Origin: an uncultured Dorea sp.
GTDB lineage: Bacteria; Bacillota; Clostridia; Lachnospirales; Lachnospiraceae
Assembly: GCA_948602995.1 (NCBI GenBank)
Contig: CAPEBR010000017.1
Coordinates: forward strand, 1-64,000
DNA: 64,000 nt
Direction of reading: 5' to 3'
Shown here: one piece after another, positions 1 through 8,618 of the stretch
Position numbering within the stretch: position 1 is the stretch's first letter
How the letters are laid out: each line of letters opens with the position of its first letter
The notes under the pieces: model-generated
The model's input: only the letters and a program-made list of their open reading frames with translations
What the model was told of the DNA's origin: nothing
Database searches by the model: none
Position numbers and translations under genes: made by a program

Positions 1-48
1 CTGATTTGTATTCTTAAATGTACGGCCGCATTTCGGACACTTCCACAT
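1..48 (-). CDS. Zinc-ribbon protein, N-terminal fragment
   Basis: Only the first 16 codons lie in the window; they read MWKCPKCGRTFKNTNQ and run off the left edge. The ATG is preceded on the minus strand by a purine-rich AGGAAGTGAGGTG ribosome site. The CPKC pair is half of a zinc ribbon. From memory, similar N termini occur on small clostridial proteins carrying a DUF1801-type domain, but the diagnostic part is outside the window, so the family is a guess. The gene lies downstream of the beta-mannosidase on the same strand, 94 bases away. Confidence 0.6.
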   Translation of the reverse strand, partial: MWKCPKCGRTFKNTNQ

Positions 49-142
49 TTTGTTCACCTCACTTCCTGTTTATCTGCGGAGGATTTTATCCATAGATTTT
101 CCCCTGGCCAGTTTAGGACAGGTCAATTATACCTGTATAGAA

Positions 143-2581
143 CTATCTGATATCATACACACTTTTTAATCGGATTTCTTTCGCTTCCCCAGAAATAATC
201 TTCACATGTTTTTCATTCCCATTCATATCAAAATAATTATCTGAAAGAACAAGATCTTCAGCAGCATTTTGTATTTCTACACCTTTTGCATATGTATCTG
301 CCGATACAATGATATTATCCTTTTCTACCCGGTAAGAAAGATGTGGCTCCTCATATCTGAAATATTTAGGATAAGAAAAAATAACTGTTCCTTCGGATAT
401 TATTTTCCCATCCTGTCTCAATTCATAGCTCACATACTCGGAAAAGATATCAATGTCTGGAAAAAGCACCTTATCAAGCCACACACTGGAGAGCGCCGGA
501 ACTTTTAGTTCCGTAATTCCTCCGTCGCGCAAAACCTCTGCCTTTGCATTCCGTAGTGCCCATGACACCTGCACTAGATGTTCCTCTCTGGTCTCATTCG
601 CTACATTTAGCCGGATAGATTTCTCAAATACAAAATGCTCCCGGTTCATATCGGCTTCCTGCGTCATCATCCCTTCCTCCTGGCAGGAAATCATCAGGGG
701 AGCAAAAAAACGTTTCTCCGCATAATGTAAAGCCTTCCACCTTCCACAATAGTCAATAGAAGACCATGAGATAACGGGCCAGCAATCATTAAGCTGCCAT
801 ACGATCGCACCCATGCAGCGCCCTCTGTTTCGTCTAAAATGTTCTACTCCATACCTGACAGCGTCTGCCTGTAAAAGCTGCGAGGCATAAATTACATTTT
901 CAAAATCCGAAGGATACAGATACATCTGCTGCATATAATTCATAATCTTTCCATTCGCGCCATATTGCCTCTGATGTTTTTCCATAATATAAGAAAAAAT
1001 ATTCATATCCTTCGGGTCATCCGTAAAAGTTTCCATTGTTCTCTTACTGGGAAGGGACTGAAACCCAAATTCAGAAGCATAGCGGAAGAAATACTTGCGG
1101 TATTCGGAAAAAGGTTTGTTCCCATGCCATACTTTCCAGTAGTGCACATCTCCTCTGTCCGGGCTGTTGGGCTCATCAAAAGCTCCCCCTGACGAAGGAC
1201 TTGCAGGCCAGTAAAAGGTCTGTGGGTCATATTTCTCCAATACTTCCGGAATCAGCTGCTCATACATGATAATATAATCGCGCACTTCTGTCTTTTTCGT
1301 TACCCAGTGATGCCCCTCTTCCACAAACATTTCCATCTCATTGTTCCCGCACCAAAGCCCCAGGGACGCATGGTGACGGAGACGCTTTATATTATCAATA
1401 AATTCCTGGCGGATATTTGCCTTAAACTCCGGCGTCAGTTCGTATACCGCGCAGGCAAACATAAAATCCTGCCACACGATAAGTCCCAACTCATCACAAA
1501 TGTCATAAAACCAGTCATCTGGATAATAACCGCCGCCCCATACACGGATCGCATTATAATTCGCCGCAATGCATTGATTAAGAAGCCGTCTCGTTGTTTC
1601 TGGCGTCACTCTTCCAAGCAGATGGTCCTCCGGGATATAATCCGCTCCCATGGCGAAGACCGCCACGCCATTTACCTCATGCGCAAAGCATTCGCCCCAT
1701 TCATCCTTTTCTATTTTCATCGTTAATGTCCGAAGCCCGATCCTCTTTTCCCAGATATCAACCACATCTCCATCTGCATATAATTGCACCTTTATGGTAT
1801 AAAGCGGCTGTCCTCCATAGCCATTCGGCCACCAAAGCATGGGCTGCTCAATGCTGATTTCTCTCGGAGAATCCTGATAGCTTTTGACTTTCCCGCCTGG
1901 ATCCGTGATTTCTACAGTGTAGGACGTATCCGCCGTATCTGATACAGCTTCTTCCTCTACCTGAAGATGAAGGACAACCTTCTCCTTAAAGTGCTCCTGT
2001 CGGATATAAACACTGTCCAGCCTTACACACTTCACCCCCACAAGCGACACATTTCGGAAGATTCCTGCATCCGGTAAATGCGCGCCCCAGTCCCATCCGA
2101 ACATACAATGTGCTTTTCGTATGTGCACAAAGCCGTCCATCGCATCTTCTGATCCCATGGTCCTGCATTTTGAAAATTCTTCTTTTATGAATCTTAACGG
2201 AGAGTGCAGGATGACTTGCAGCCTGTTTCCATTATCCTGTACAATCTGCGTGACATCATACTCCCAGGTGCGGTGCATATTAAATGCTTTACCAATATGC
2301 TTTTGGTTAAGATAGACATCAGCAATGGTATCTATCCCATCAAAGCGGAGTAATATTTTATCCTGTACCCGCAAATTTTCATCTAAATCAAAAAACGCCT
2401 CATATTCATAATCTTTCTCCAGCAAGGGGAGAGCACGGATCTCATTATCTTTCCAAAACGGATCCTCCATCTTTCCATTACGGAGCAAATCAGTATAAAC
2501 TGTACCCGGCACGGCTGCCGGCTGATATGCCTTTCCCATGCACCGCATCCTCCAGTTTTCATTTAATATCTGACGTATCAT
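143..2581 (-). CDS. GH2 beta-mannosidase, cytosolic
   Basis: Glycoside hydrolase family 2 enzyme of 812 residues that releases terminal beta-linked mannose, such as the core Man-beta-1,4-GlcNAc of N-glycans. Visible signatures are the RVWGGGYYP block, the acid/base glutamate in LWCGNNEMEMF and the probable nucleophile in SEFGFQS, preceded by the usual sugar-binding and immunoglobulin-like domains. The length is typical of bacterial beta-mannosidases. There is no signal peptide, so it acts in the cytosol. The start follows GAGGAGGA. It is the last gene of the mannoside transport operon, 42 bases after the isomerase. Specificity for mannose rather than galactose or glucuronate rests on family resemblance and on the GH38 and GH125 neighbours. 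Confidence 0.9.
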   Translation of the reverse strand: MIRQILNENWRMRCMGKAYQPAAVPGTVYTDLLRNGKMEDPFWKDNEIRALPLLEKDYEYEAFFDLDENLRVQDKILLRFDGIDTIADVYLNQKHIGKAFNMHRTWEYDVTQIVQDNGNRLQVILHSPLRFIKEEFSKCRTMGSEDAMDGFVHIRKAHCMFGWDWGAHLPDAGIFRNVSLVGVKCVRLDSVYIRQEHFKEKVVLHLQVEEEAVSDTADTSYTVEITDPGGKVKSYQDSPREISIEQPMLWWPNGYGGQPLYTIKVQLYADGDVVDIWEKRIGLRTLTMKIEKDEWGECFAHEVNGVAVFAMGADYIPEDHLLGRVTPETTRRLLNQCIAANYNAIRVWGGGYYPDDWFYDICDELGLIVWQDFMFACAVYELTPEFKANIRQEFIDNIKRLRHHASLGLWCGNNEMEMFVEEGHHWVTKKTEVRDYIIMYEQLIPEVLEKYDPQTFYWPASPSSGGAFDEPNSPDRGDVHYWKVWHGNKPFSEYRKYFFRYASEFGFQSLPSKRTMETFTDDPKDMNIFSYIMEKHQRQYGANGKIMNYMQQMYLYPSDFENVIYASQLLQADAVRYGVEHFRRNRGRCMGAIVWQLNDCWPVISWSSIDYCGRWKALHYAEKRFFAPLMISCQEEGMMTQEADMNREHFVFEKSIRLNVANETREEHLVQVSWALRNAKAEVLRDGGITELKVPALSSVWLDKVLFPDIDIFSEYVSYELRQDGKIISEGTVIFSYPKYFRYEEPHLSYRVEKDNIIVSADTYAKGVEIQNAAEDLVLSDNYFDMNGNEKHVKIISGEAKEIRLKSVYDIR

Positions 2582-2623
2582 TGGCTCTCCTCCTCATATC
2601 TGAAAATTCGTCTGTTATATCGT

Positions 2624-3304
2624 TTACTCCGCTTTGGGATACTCATTACATAATAACCGGTACGGTTCCTCATCTTCCTCAATTTCCGGGAAACGCCCTA
2701 TGGGTTCATAGAAACGATTATCATGTTCGTCATCATTACACATGGACACTTCTCCAAGCAGCACGTCTCCGCTTCCCTCTTCTACATGGAAATCATGGTA
2801 CATATATGGATAAATTGTAATGCTTTCTCCTGGCGTTAATCTTACCTTTGTTCCTGCCGGAACCGTAAATTCACGCCCGTCACAATTCACCGTGACATCG
2901 GTGTCCGCAAATTTTCCGTCTTTCGTAGAATTATAAACAGTAATAAGCACATTGCCGCCGCCTCTGTTGATGATATCTTCCATTTTATTCCAGTGAAAAT
3001 GCATGGGCGCCATCTGCCCTTCTTTTACAAGAAGAAGCTTTTCGGCATAAGTCTTCGTATATTTATCCATTTTCAGATTTCCATTGCGGATTGTAATAAG
3101 AGAAAAGCCTACTTCATCGAATCTCCCAAGACCGTAATCTGTGATATCCCACCCGAGCATATTATCTCGGATCTCATTATATTCCGCCCCCTTTGCCGCC
3201 CATTCTTTCGCAGACCATTTACAAAATGGGGGGATCTCAAAGCCATGAGCCTGTATCATTTTTTCCATATGTCTAATCTCTGAATTAATTTTTGAGCGTT
3301 TCAT
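2624..3304 (-). CDS. D-lyxose/D-mannose isomerase (cupin)
   Basis: A 226-residue protein of the D-lyxose isomerase family, which interconverts lyxose and xylulose and also mannose and fructose. The cupin metal ligands are visible as MHFHWNKMED (two His and a Glu) and a later His in YHDFHVEEG. In this locus the likely role is turning the mannose released by the three mannosidases into fructose. An upstream ATG at 3370 would lengthen the protein by 22 residues, but it lies inside a stable hairpin. The ATG at 3304 has AAGGAGACAGG in front and gives the usual family length, so I chose it. It lies between the transporter lipoprotein and the beta-mannosidase. Confidence 0.86.
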   Translation of the reverse strand: MKRSKINSEIRHMEKMIQAHGFEIPPFCKWSAKEWAAKGAEYNEIRDNMLGWDITDYGLGRFDEVGFSLITIRNGNLKMDKYTKTYAEKLLLVKEGQMAPMHFHWNKMEDIINRGGGNVLITVYNSTKDGKFADTDVTVNCDGREFTVPAGTKVRLTPGESITIYPYMYHDFHVEEGSGDVLLGEVSMCNDDEHDNRFYEPIGRFPEIEEDEEPYRLLCNEYPKAE

Positions 3305-3342
3305 TGTTCCTGTCTCCTTACCATTTCTGCCTCCATTTTTGT

Positions 3343-3393
3343 GAGAAAGGCAGTTCTTTCTATAAATCATATGATTTGGGAACTGCCTTTCTC
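3343..3393 (-). terminator. Stable hairpin after the binding-protein gene
   Basis: A perfect 14-base-pair stem (3343-3356 with 3380-3393) lies between the binding-protein gene and the isomerase. No clear T-run follows on the minus strand. It is therefore more likely an mRNA 3'-end protector or partial attenuator, which would raise binding-protein levels relative to the enzymes, than a full terminator. Confidence 0.55.
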
Positions 3394-3405
3394 CGAGTAT
3401 TTACT

Positions 3406-4899
3406 TTATCTGGATTCTTTCCACTTGTCAATCTGTTTCTGCATTTCTTCAATGACCTTGTCAATTCCTGTCGCTTCTAATTTTTCCTGAAGTTTCGGCA
3501 GATATTCTTCCGGGTCAACGCTTCCTGTATACAGGGATTTTCCAAATTCATCCATCACATTCCCGAATCCCGCCACTTCTGTGCTGACTGGCTCAAGATC
3601 AAAATCAAAGCCAAAGGACGGCGCTGCAACTGACGAATCGTTAAATTCTTTGAAAGCTGCCCATTTGTCAACAGGCTCATTTTCCAGTACATATGTGTTA
3701 AACAGTCCTCCCTGCACCCAGTAGGATACCGAATAATTCTTCCTTGTCTCTTCGTTCAGTTTAATCTTATTCTCATATACATACGGTTTCCCTTTTGCTT
3801 CTGCAGCTTCATCAGCCGGAACCTCTGCTTTATCCCAGTGTTCCCCTTCGATGCCATAGTTCAGCAGATTTCTGAGATACTCGTCCGTGTTGATCAGATT
3901 CAAAAGCTCTATTGCCTTCTCAGGGTGCTTTGTCTGGGCATTAATCGCTGTAAGAGCGCCGCGCGCCGACAAATTTGTCACATAAGTGTCCATAATTGGA
4001 GTTGCCACAACTTCATAGCCAAGGTCTTTCCCCCATACCAGTTCTGCATATGGCTGTCCGTCGCCTTTTGTTACGAAACGCTTTACAGACTTATCGTCAG
4101 ATGCTGTAGCGGCATCCTTATTAATATAACCTGCCAGATAATATTTCCGCATTGTATCCAGGGTAGATCTCATTTTTTCTGTCTCAAATACATTCTTAAC
4201 TGTCAGCGTTTCATCTCCATATTCGATTCCCACCGGATTCTGGATCAAGTCCATATAGACCGGCGCGGAATAACTGCTTGTAAGATACATGGGCACTACA
4301 TCTGGTTCCTTTTCTTTAATGAGTTCAAGCCATGGCTCTAAATCTTCCAACGTATGTATCTCATCTACAGGAACTTTATATTTATCAACATATTCCTTGG
4401 TAAATACCCACATCGGCATGCTTCCAATCTCCTTTTCGCTTGGAACACCATATGTTTTATTCTGTACTTTCGCAGCTTCCCAGAAACGCTCATCAATATT
4501 TTTGTACATTTCCGTATCTTTAATATAATCATCTATCTGGAGAAATGCGCCTTTATTCGCATTCTGAAGATAATTATTTGTCCAGGAACAGGTGAAGCAC
4601 AAGTCCCAGTCATCGCCTGTGTTGATCACCACCTGCATTTTCTGGTCATAATCACCCCAGCCTGCCGTATTGACTCTCAACTTTACACCAATCTTTTCAG
4701 ATATATATTCATTAACCTTGTCAAGAACTTTCTCCTGATCTTTCTGTGCGTCACCGATCTGCCACCAGGTAAGTTCTACAACCTCATCTCCATTGGAATT
4801 TGTCTCCGCTTTTTTCCCGCCGCATCCGGTCAGCAGGCCTGCCGCCATAATCACTGCAAGACCTGCCGCTGCAAATCTTTTCCACATTTTATACTTCAT
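3406..4899 (-). CDS. Mannoside-binding lipoprotein of ABC importer
   Basis: Extracellular solute-binding lipoprotein of 497 residues, of the large family-1 type seen with LplB/YtcP-type permeases. The N terminus has a basic start, a hydrophobic core and the lipobox LLTGC, so the mature protein is anchored at its Cys on the outer face of the membrane. The start at 4899 was chosen because AAGGAGG sits 8 bases before it, inside the longer frame that begins at 4920. It is encoded directly after two permeases. By analogy with the pneumococcal N-glycan importer NgtS, which also accompanies GH38 and GH125 enzymes, the ligand is probably a mannose-rich oligosaccharide; this is inference. Confidence 0.88.
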   Translation of the reverse strand: MKYKMWKRFAAAGLAVIMAAGLLTGCGGKKAETNSNGDEVVELTWWQIGDAQKDQEKVLDKVNEYISEKIGVKLRVNTAGWGDYDQKMQVVINTGDDWDLCFTCSWTNNYLQNANKGAFLQIDDYIKDTEMYKNIDERFWEAAKVQNKTYGVPSEKEIGSMPMWVFTKEYVDKYKVPVDEIHTLEDLEPWLELIKEKEPDVVPMYLTSSYSAPVYMDLIQNPVGIEYGDETLTVKNVFETEKMRSTLDTMRKYYLAGYINKDAATASDDKSVKRFVTKGDGQPYAELVWGKDLGYEVVATPIMDTYVTNLSARGALTAINAQTKHPEKAIELLNLINTDEYLRNLLNYGIEGEHWDKAEVPADEAAEAKGKPYVYENKIKLNEETRKNYSVSYWVQGGLFNTYVLENEPVDKWAAFKEFNDSSVAAPSFGFDFDLEPVSTEVAGFGNVMDEFGKSLYTGSVDPEEYLPKLQEKLEATGIDKVIEEMQKQIDKWKESR

Positions 4900-4921
4900 A
4901 ATCATATCCTCCTTTTTCATT

Positions 4922-5884
4922 TTACTCTTTCACTGCACCTACCGTCAATCCATTCACAAAGTATCTCTGGAAGAACGGATAGGCAAAAATAATCGGTAAC
5001 GTGGAAATCACTACGATTGCCATCTTAATTGTTTCTTTCGGCATATTCGCCGCCGCTGTGATTCCGTCAACTCCCATTGTAGCTTTATTATTTGCAAGCC
5101 AGTCAATAGAGCTTTCAATCTGTATCAGCAGATACTGGAGTGGGATCAGTTCTTTATTATCCATATACATCATGGCATTAAACCAGTCGTTCCAGTATCC
5201 CAGCGTCAGGAACAGGCCGATTGTTGCAAGTCCAGGAAGCGCCATCGGGATCACAATCTGGAAGAAAAGCCTCCACTCGGACGCCCCGTCAATCTTGGCT
5301 GATTCTACAACGGCATCCGGGATACTTGTCTTAAAAAATGTCCGAAGTACAATAATATTAAATGAATTCAGACAAAGCGGCAGGATCAGCGCCCAAAGAG
5401 AATCCTTTAACATAAGTACCTTGGTTACGATTAAGTAATTCGCAATCATACCGCCGCTGAATAGCATGGGAATCGTAATTACAGTTGTAAAGAATTTGCG
5501 GTATGCATATGTTTTCCTGGATAACGCATATGCATAAGTACCAGTCAGCAGCAATCCAATAACGGTTCCCACAATCGTGATAAAAATTGTCACCCCATAA
5601 CTTCTCAGAATATTTTCCCCGGCGCTTATGATATATTCATAAGCATAAAAACTTAACTTCTCCGGAATAAACCGATATCCGTTCATGGCCAGTGAAGCTT
5701 CATCTGTAAATGAAATAATGATGACAAAGATAAACGGAATCACACAAATCAGCGACAATACAGTCAACAATATGTTAAACATAATATTGGTCGGTGTTTT
5801 AATCTGATTATATCTGCATTCCTCCGTCTCTATCTTCTTTATCCTTCTTTCTAATTTTCTTCTGGAGATTACCTTGTCAGCCAC
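4922..5884 (-). CDS. Sugar ABC transporter permease (YtcP/LplC-type)
   Basis: Inner-membrane permease of 320 residues with six predicted membrane helices. The EAA loop that contacts the ATPase is near residues 200-225 (DGASEWRLFFQIVIPMALPG). The C terminus (QRYFVNGLTVGAVKE) is typical of the second permease of LplABC/YtcQP-type importers. It starts with GTG behind AGGAGGGG. It lies 15 bases after the other permease gene and 22 bases before the lipoprotein gene, so the three are co-transcribed. There is no ATP-binding subunit gene in the locus; such importers commonly share an MsmK-like ATPase encoded elsewhere. Confidence 0.9.
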   Translation of the reverse strand: MADKVISRRKLERRIKKIETEECRYNQIKTPTNIMFNILLTVLSLICVIPFIFVIIISFTDEASLAMNGYRFIPEKLSFYAYEYIISAGENILRSYGVTIFITIVGTVIGLLLTGTYAYALSRKTYAYRKFFTTVITIPMLFSGGMIANYLIVTKVLMLKDSLWALILPLCLNSFNIIVLRTFFKTSIPDAVVESAKIDGASEWRLFFQIVIPMALPGLATIGLFLTLGYWNDWFNAMMYMDNKELIPLQYLLIQIESSIDWLANNKATMGVDGITAAANMPKETIKMAIVVISTLPIIFAYPFFQRYFVNGLTVGAVKE

Positions 5885-5899
5885 ACTTACCCCTCCTTT

Positions 5900-6862
5900 C
5901 TAAAATAATGCATTCTCATTATCAATTTTTGATACAATCTTATTTGCGATCATAATCAATATGAATCCGACTGTAGACTGGAACAACGCTGCTGCGGAAC
6001 TCATTCCGATTTCACCGCTTGTTTTAAGCGCCCGGAAAATATAAGTATCAAGTACATTTGTCACCGGGTACAATGGACCGGAATTCTTTGGCAGCTGGTA
6101 AAACAATCCGAAGTCCGCTTTAAATATGCCTCCGACGGACATAATCAGCAGGATTGTGATTACCGGTTTCAGGAGCGGCAGCGTAATATATTTGATCTGC
6201 TGCCATTTCGTTGCTCCGTCCAGAACCGCCGCTTCGTAGTAAGTTTTGTCAATACCGCAGATGGATGCAAGGTAGACTACTGTGTTATATCCCATCCCTT
6301 TCCACTGGCTCATGAAGATAATGATAAAGGGCCAGAATTTTGTCTCCGTATACCATGAAACAGGTTTCCCGCCAAACTGCTGGATAACTGCATTAAAATA
6401 TCCCTTTTCCGGATTCAGAAAGGCAAATACACAATAACTTACAACTACCCATGACAGAAAATACGGCAGAAACATAGAGCTTTGATAAATCTTCATCATC
6501 CCTTTATTTTTGATTTCATTCAACAGTAACGCAAGTACTACCGGCACCGCCACACCAAGTATGATAAATGTAAAATTATAAAGAACTGTGTTCCTCACAA
6601 TGATCCATGCATCGCCGCTGCTGAACAGAAACTTGAAGTTGTCAAACCAGACAGTCTCACTAGTAAATAAGTTGTAGAAAAAACCATCTCCGGACAGCCG
6701 GAATTTCTTAAATGCTACCAGAATACCAAATAATGGCAGATAAGCAAAGAACAAAAACCAGATTGCTCCCGGCATACTTAAGATAAGCAGCTCCTTGTTC
6801 GCCTTAAGACGGCCGAAGAAATTCCCCTTAGGCTTCCCGGCCTTTTTTGTGTTTACTCTCAC
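5900..6862 (-). CDS. Sugar ABC transporter permease (LplB-type)
   Basis: First permease of the mannoside importer, 320 residues in the frame chosen, with six predicted membrane helices. The EAA loop near the middle of the second half reads AAVLDGATKWQQIKYITLP. An open frame extends 25 codons upstream to 6937. However, the ribosome site AAGGAGG stands 8 bases before a GTG at 6862, so that GTG is the likely start and matches the length of the partner permease. It is the first gene of the transport operon and pairs with the downstream YtcP-type permease. Confidence 0.88.
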   Translation of the reverse strand: MRVNTKKAGKPKGNFFGRLKANKELLILSMPGAIWFLFFAYLPLFGILVAFKKFRLSGDGFFYNLFTSETVWFDNFKFLFSSGDAWIIVRNTVLYNFTFIILGVAVPVVLALLLNEIKNKGMMKIYQSSMFLPYFLSWVVVSYCVFAFLNPEKGYFNAVIQQFGGKPVSWYTETKFWPFIIIFMSQWKGMGYNTVVYLASICGIDKTYYEAAVLDGATKWQQIKYITLPLLKPVITILLIMSVGGIFKADFGLFYQLPKNSGPLYPVTNVLDTYIFRALKTSGEIGMSSAAALFQSTVGFILIMIANKIVSKIDNENALF

Positions 6863-7027
6863 TTTTAAACCTCCTTTTTGTACTGCAAATTGGCTTAGCG
6901 GTTCGTCAACTTGCAATGTATTTTTGCTCCATATCAACTATATCATTGTGCACTTTTATCTTAAAGTTGAAAACTTTTAGGTTCATTGCACAAATTCTAG
7001 AATATTTCTATGAATTTTTTATAAAAT
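6863..7027. promoter_or_regulatory. Upstream region of mannoside transport operon
   Basis: About 165 AT-rich bases without a gene, between the terminator of the regulator gene and the first permease. The operon promoter and the binding site of the AraC-type regulator encoded upstream should lie here. I could not choose a convincing -35/-10 pair or a direct repeat by eye. Confidence 0.4.
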
Positions 7028-7065
7028 AAAATCGTGAAATAATTTGTCCATTATTTCACGATTTT
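7028..7065 (-). terminator. Intrinsic terminator of the regulator operon
   Basis: A perfect 15-base-pair inverted repeat (AAAATCGTGAAATAA and its complement) with an 8-base loop lies just after the response-regulator gene and is followed on the minus strand by T-rich sequence. It separates the hydrolase/regulator operon from the transport operon. Confidence 0.8.
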
Positions 7066-7072
7066 GTCCACT

Positions 7073-8587
7073 CTAATATTTTTTCATTTCACGCAGGGAA
7101 GCCGGCGACACGCCATAGCACTGCTTAAACTTTCTGTAAAAATAGCTGCTATCCGGATAGCCTACCTCCTTTGCAATATCATTTATTTTCATATTAGTAT
7201 TCAGGATCAGATCCTTCGCGATCCCATTTTTCGTATTACTCAGATACTGGGCAAATGAACACCCTGCTTCTTTTTGAAAAATCTGTCCAAGATAGGAAGC
7301 ATTCATGTGATACTTGTATGCTAATGTCTTTAGATTCATGTCCTCTTTATAATTATTCTGCACTTCGGCAATGATCTGACGTACCACCGGAGTATACTGA
7401 GTATTCTCCTCATGCATACATTCCATAATCTCTGTGATTTCAGAAACAAACGCGGCCTTTATCCCGAGGATATCATCCGCACTGAATATCGTTTCAATCA
7501 GCTCCGTGAGATCATAAAACCTGTCAGATTCAAGCTTATACTCTTTCTTAATATCCTGGAACAGCACCGCCAGCTTCACTGCCGTCTGATACAGAGAGCT
7601 TACGGAAGCATCCTTTCGTATATTGCTGATGAACAGATCCTCTATGTAGTCAGCCGCATGGTCCTTTTCCTTTTTCAGAATATATTTTCTAAGCAGCGCT
7701 TCATCCATATGGATAGCTTCTGCTTTCCTCTCTCCAATCTGCTTTTGACCAATACAACTTCCATATCCTTCAATAATCAGATATTTTTGTAGTTTCTTTG
7801 CACTCTTATATGATTCTGGAAGCTGTTCAATACTATGAAAGGATGAACCCACGCCAATGAAAGTCATGATGTCAAAACGGCTCTCTATCCTGTTCTGCAG
7901 TTCCAAAAAGTATTCCAATATCCCGTTTTCATCTGTTTTGGCATCTGCTATCACCATCAGCAGATTGTCCGGTGGAAGATGTACGATTTTTAGCCTGTTA
8001 TCTTTCTTTAGTTCTACAAGTACTTCTGTTATCTTTTTTTCTTTCAATCCCTCCGCATTCCACTTCATGACAGCCGTATAGTAACTTTCATATCCGCTTG
8101 TAAGATTCAGCAGCTTTTCATATTTACCATATTCTTCCTTCTCTGCTTTCCCGTTTAAAAAATGCATCCACTGTGTCTTTTCGTCAATATATTGAAGTTT
8201 TTTCTTATCCTGCTCTTCTAATTTCTGCACGGTTTCCAGGAGCTGACGTTCCAGTTCCTCCTCATTGACCGGCTTTAAAATGTAATTTTCAACTCCCAGG
8301 CGTATCGCCTCTCTGGCATAATCGAACTCATCATATCCTGTCAGGATAATAAAACATACCTGCTCTTCCTTTTCCCTGATTTTCCGAAGGAGCGTTAATC
8401 CATCCATCTCCGGCATGCTGATATCTGTCACTACGATATGTACAGGCTCCTTTTCCCACATCTGAAGCGCCTCTGTGCCATCATGGGCCAGATGCACGAC
8501 GTCAAGTCCTAAAGACTCCCAATCCAGGATATTCCGTATCCCCTGCAGGATCAGTTCTTCATCTTCTACTATCATCACTTTCTTCAT
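7073..8587 (-). CDS. YesN-type response regulator (REC + AraC HTH)
   Basis: A 504-residue cytosolic transcription regulator. The receiver domain covers residues 1-120, with acidic pocket ED at 8-9, phospho-acceptor Asp55 in VVTDISMPEMDG and the conserved Lys in YILKPV. A middle region of about 270 residues follows, then an AraC-type pair of helix-turn-helix motifs in the last 100 residues (NLKTLAYKYHMNASYLGQIF and INDIAKEVGYPDSSYFYRKF). The gene follows the histidine kinase by 31 bases, so the two form a two-component system. The likely target is the mannoside transport operon just downstream, and perhaps its own operon. Confidence 0.92.
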   Translation of the reverse strand: MKKVMIVEDEELILQGIRNILDWESLGLDVVHLAHDGTEALQMWEKEPVHIVVTDISMPEMDGLTLLRKIREKEEQVCFIILTGYDEFDYAREAIRLGVENYILKPVNEEELERQLLETVQKLEEQDKKKLQYIDEKTQWMHFLNGKAEKEEYGKYEKLLNLTSGYESYYTAVMKWNAEGLKEKKITEVLVELKKDNRLKIVHLPPDNLLMVIADAKTDENGILEYFLELQNRIESRFDIMTFIGVGSSFHSIEQLPESYKSAKKLQKYLIIEGYGSCIGQKQIGERKAEAIHMDEALLRKYILKKEKDHAADYIEDLFISNIRKDASVSSLYQTAVKLAVLFQDIKKEYKLESDRFYDLTELIETIFSADDILGIKAAFVSEITEIMECMHEENTQYTPVVRQIIAEVQNNYKEDMNLKTLAYKYHMNASYLGQIFQKEAGCSFAQYLSNTKNGIAKDLILNTNMKINDIAKEVGYPDSSYFYRKFKQCYGVSPASLREMKKY

Positions 8588-8618
8588 CGCGTATTTTCCC
8601 TCCCTTTACTTCATCATT

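Noticed and set aside
4354..4992. A 212-codon plus-strand frame opposite the binding-protein gene.
   Set aside because: It is a shadow of a well-supported lipoprotein gene with correct ribosome site and lipobox on the other strand.
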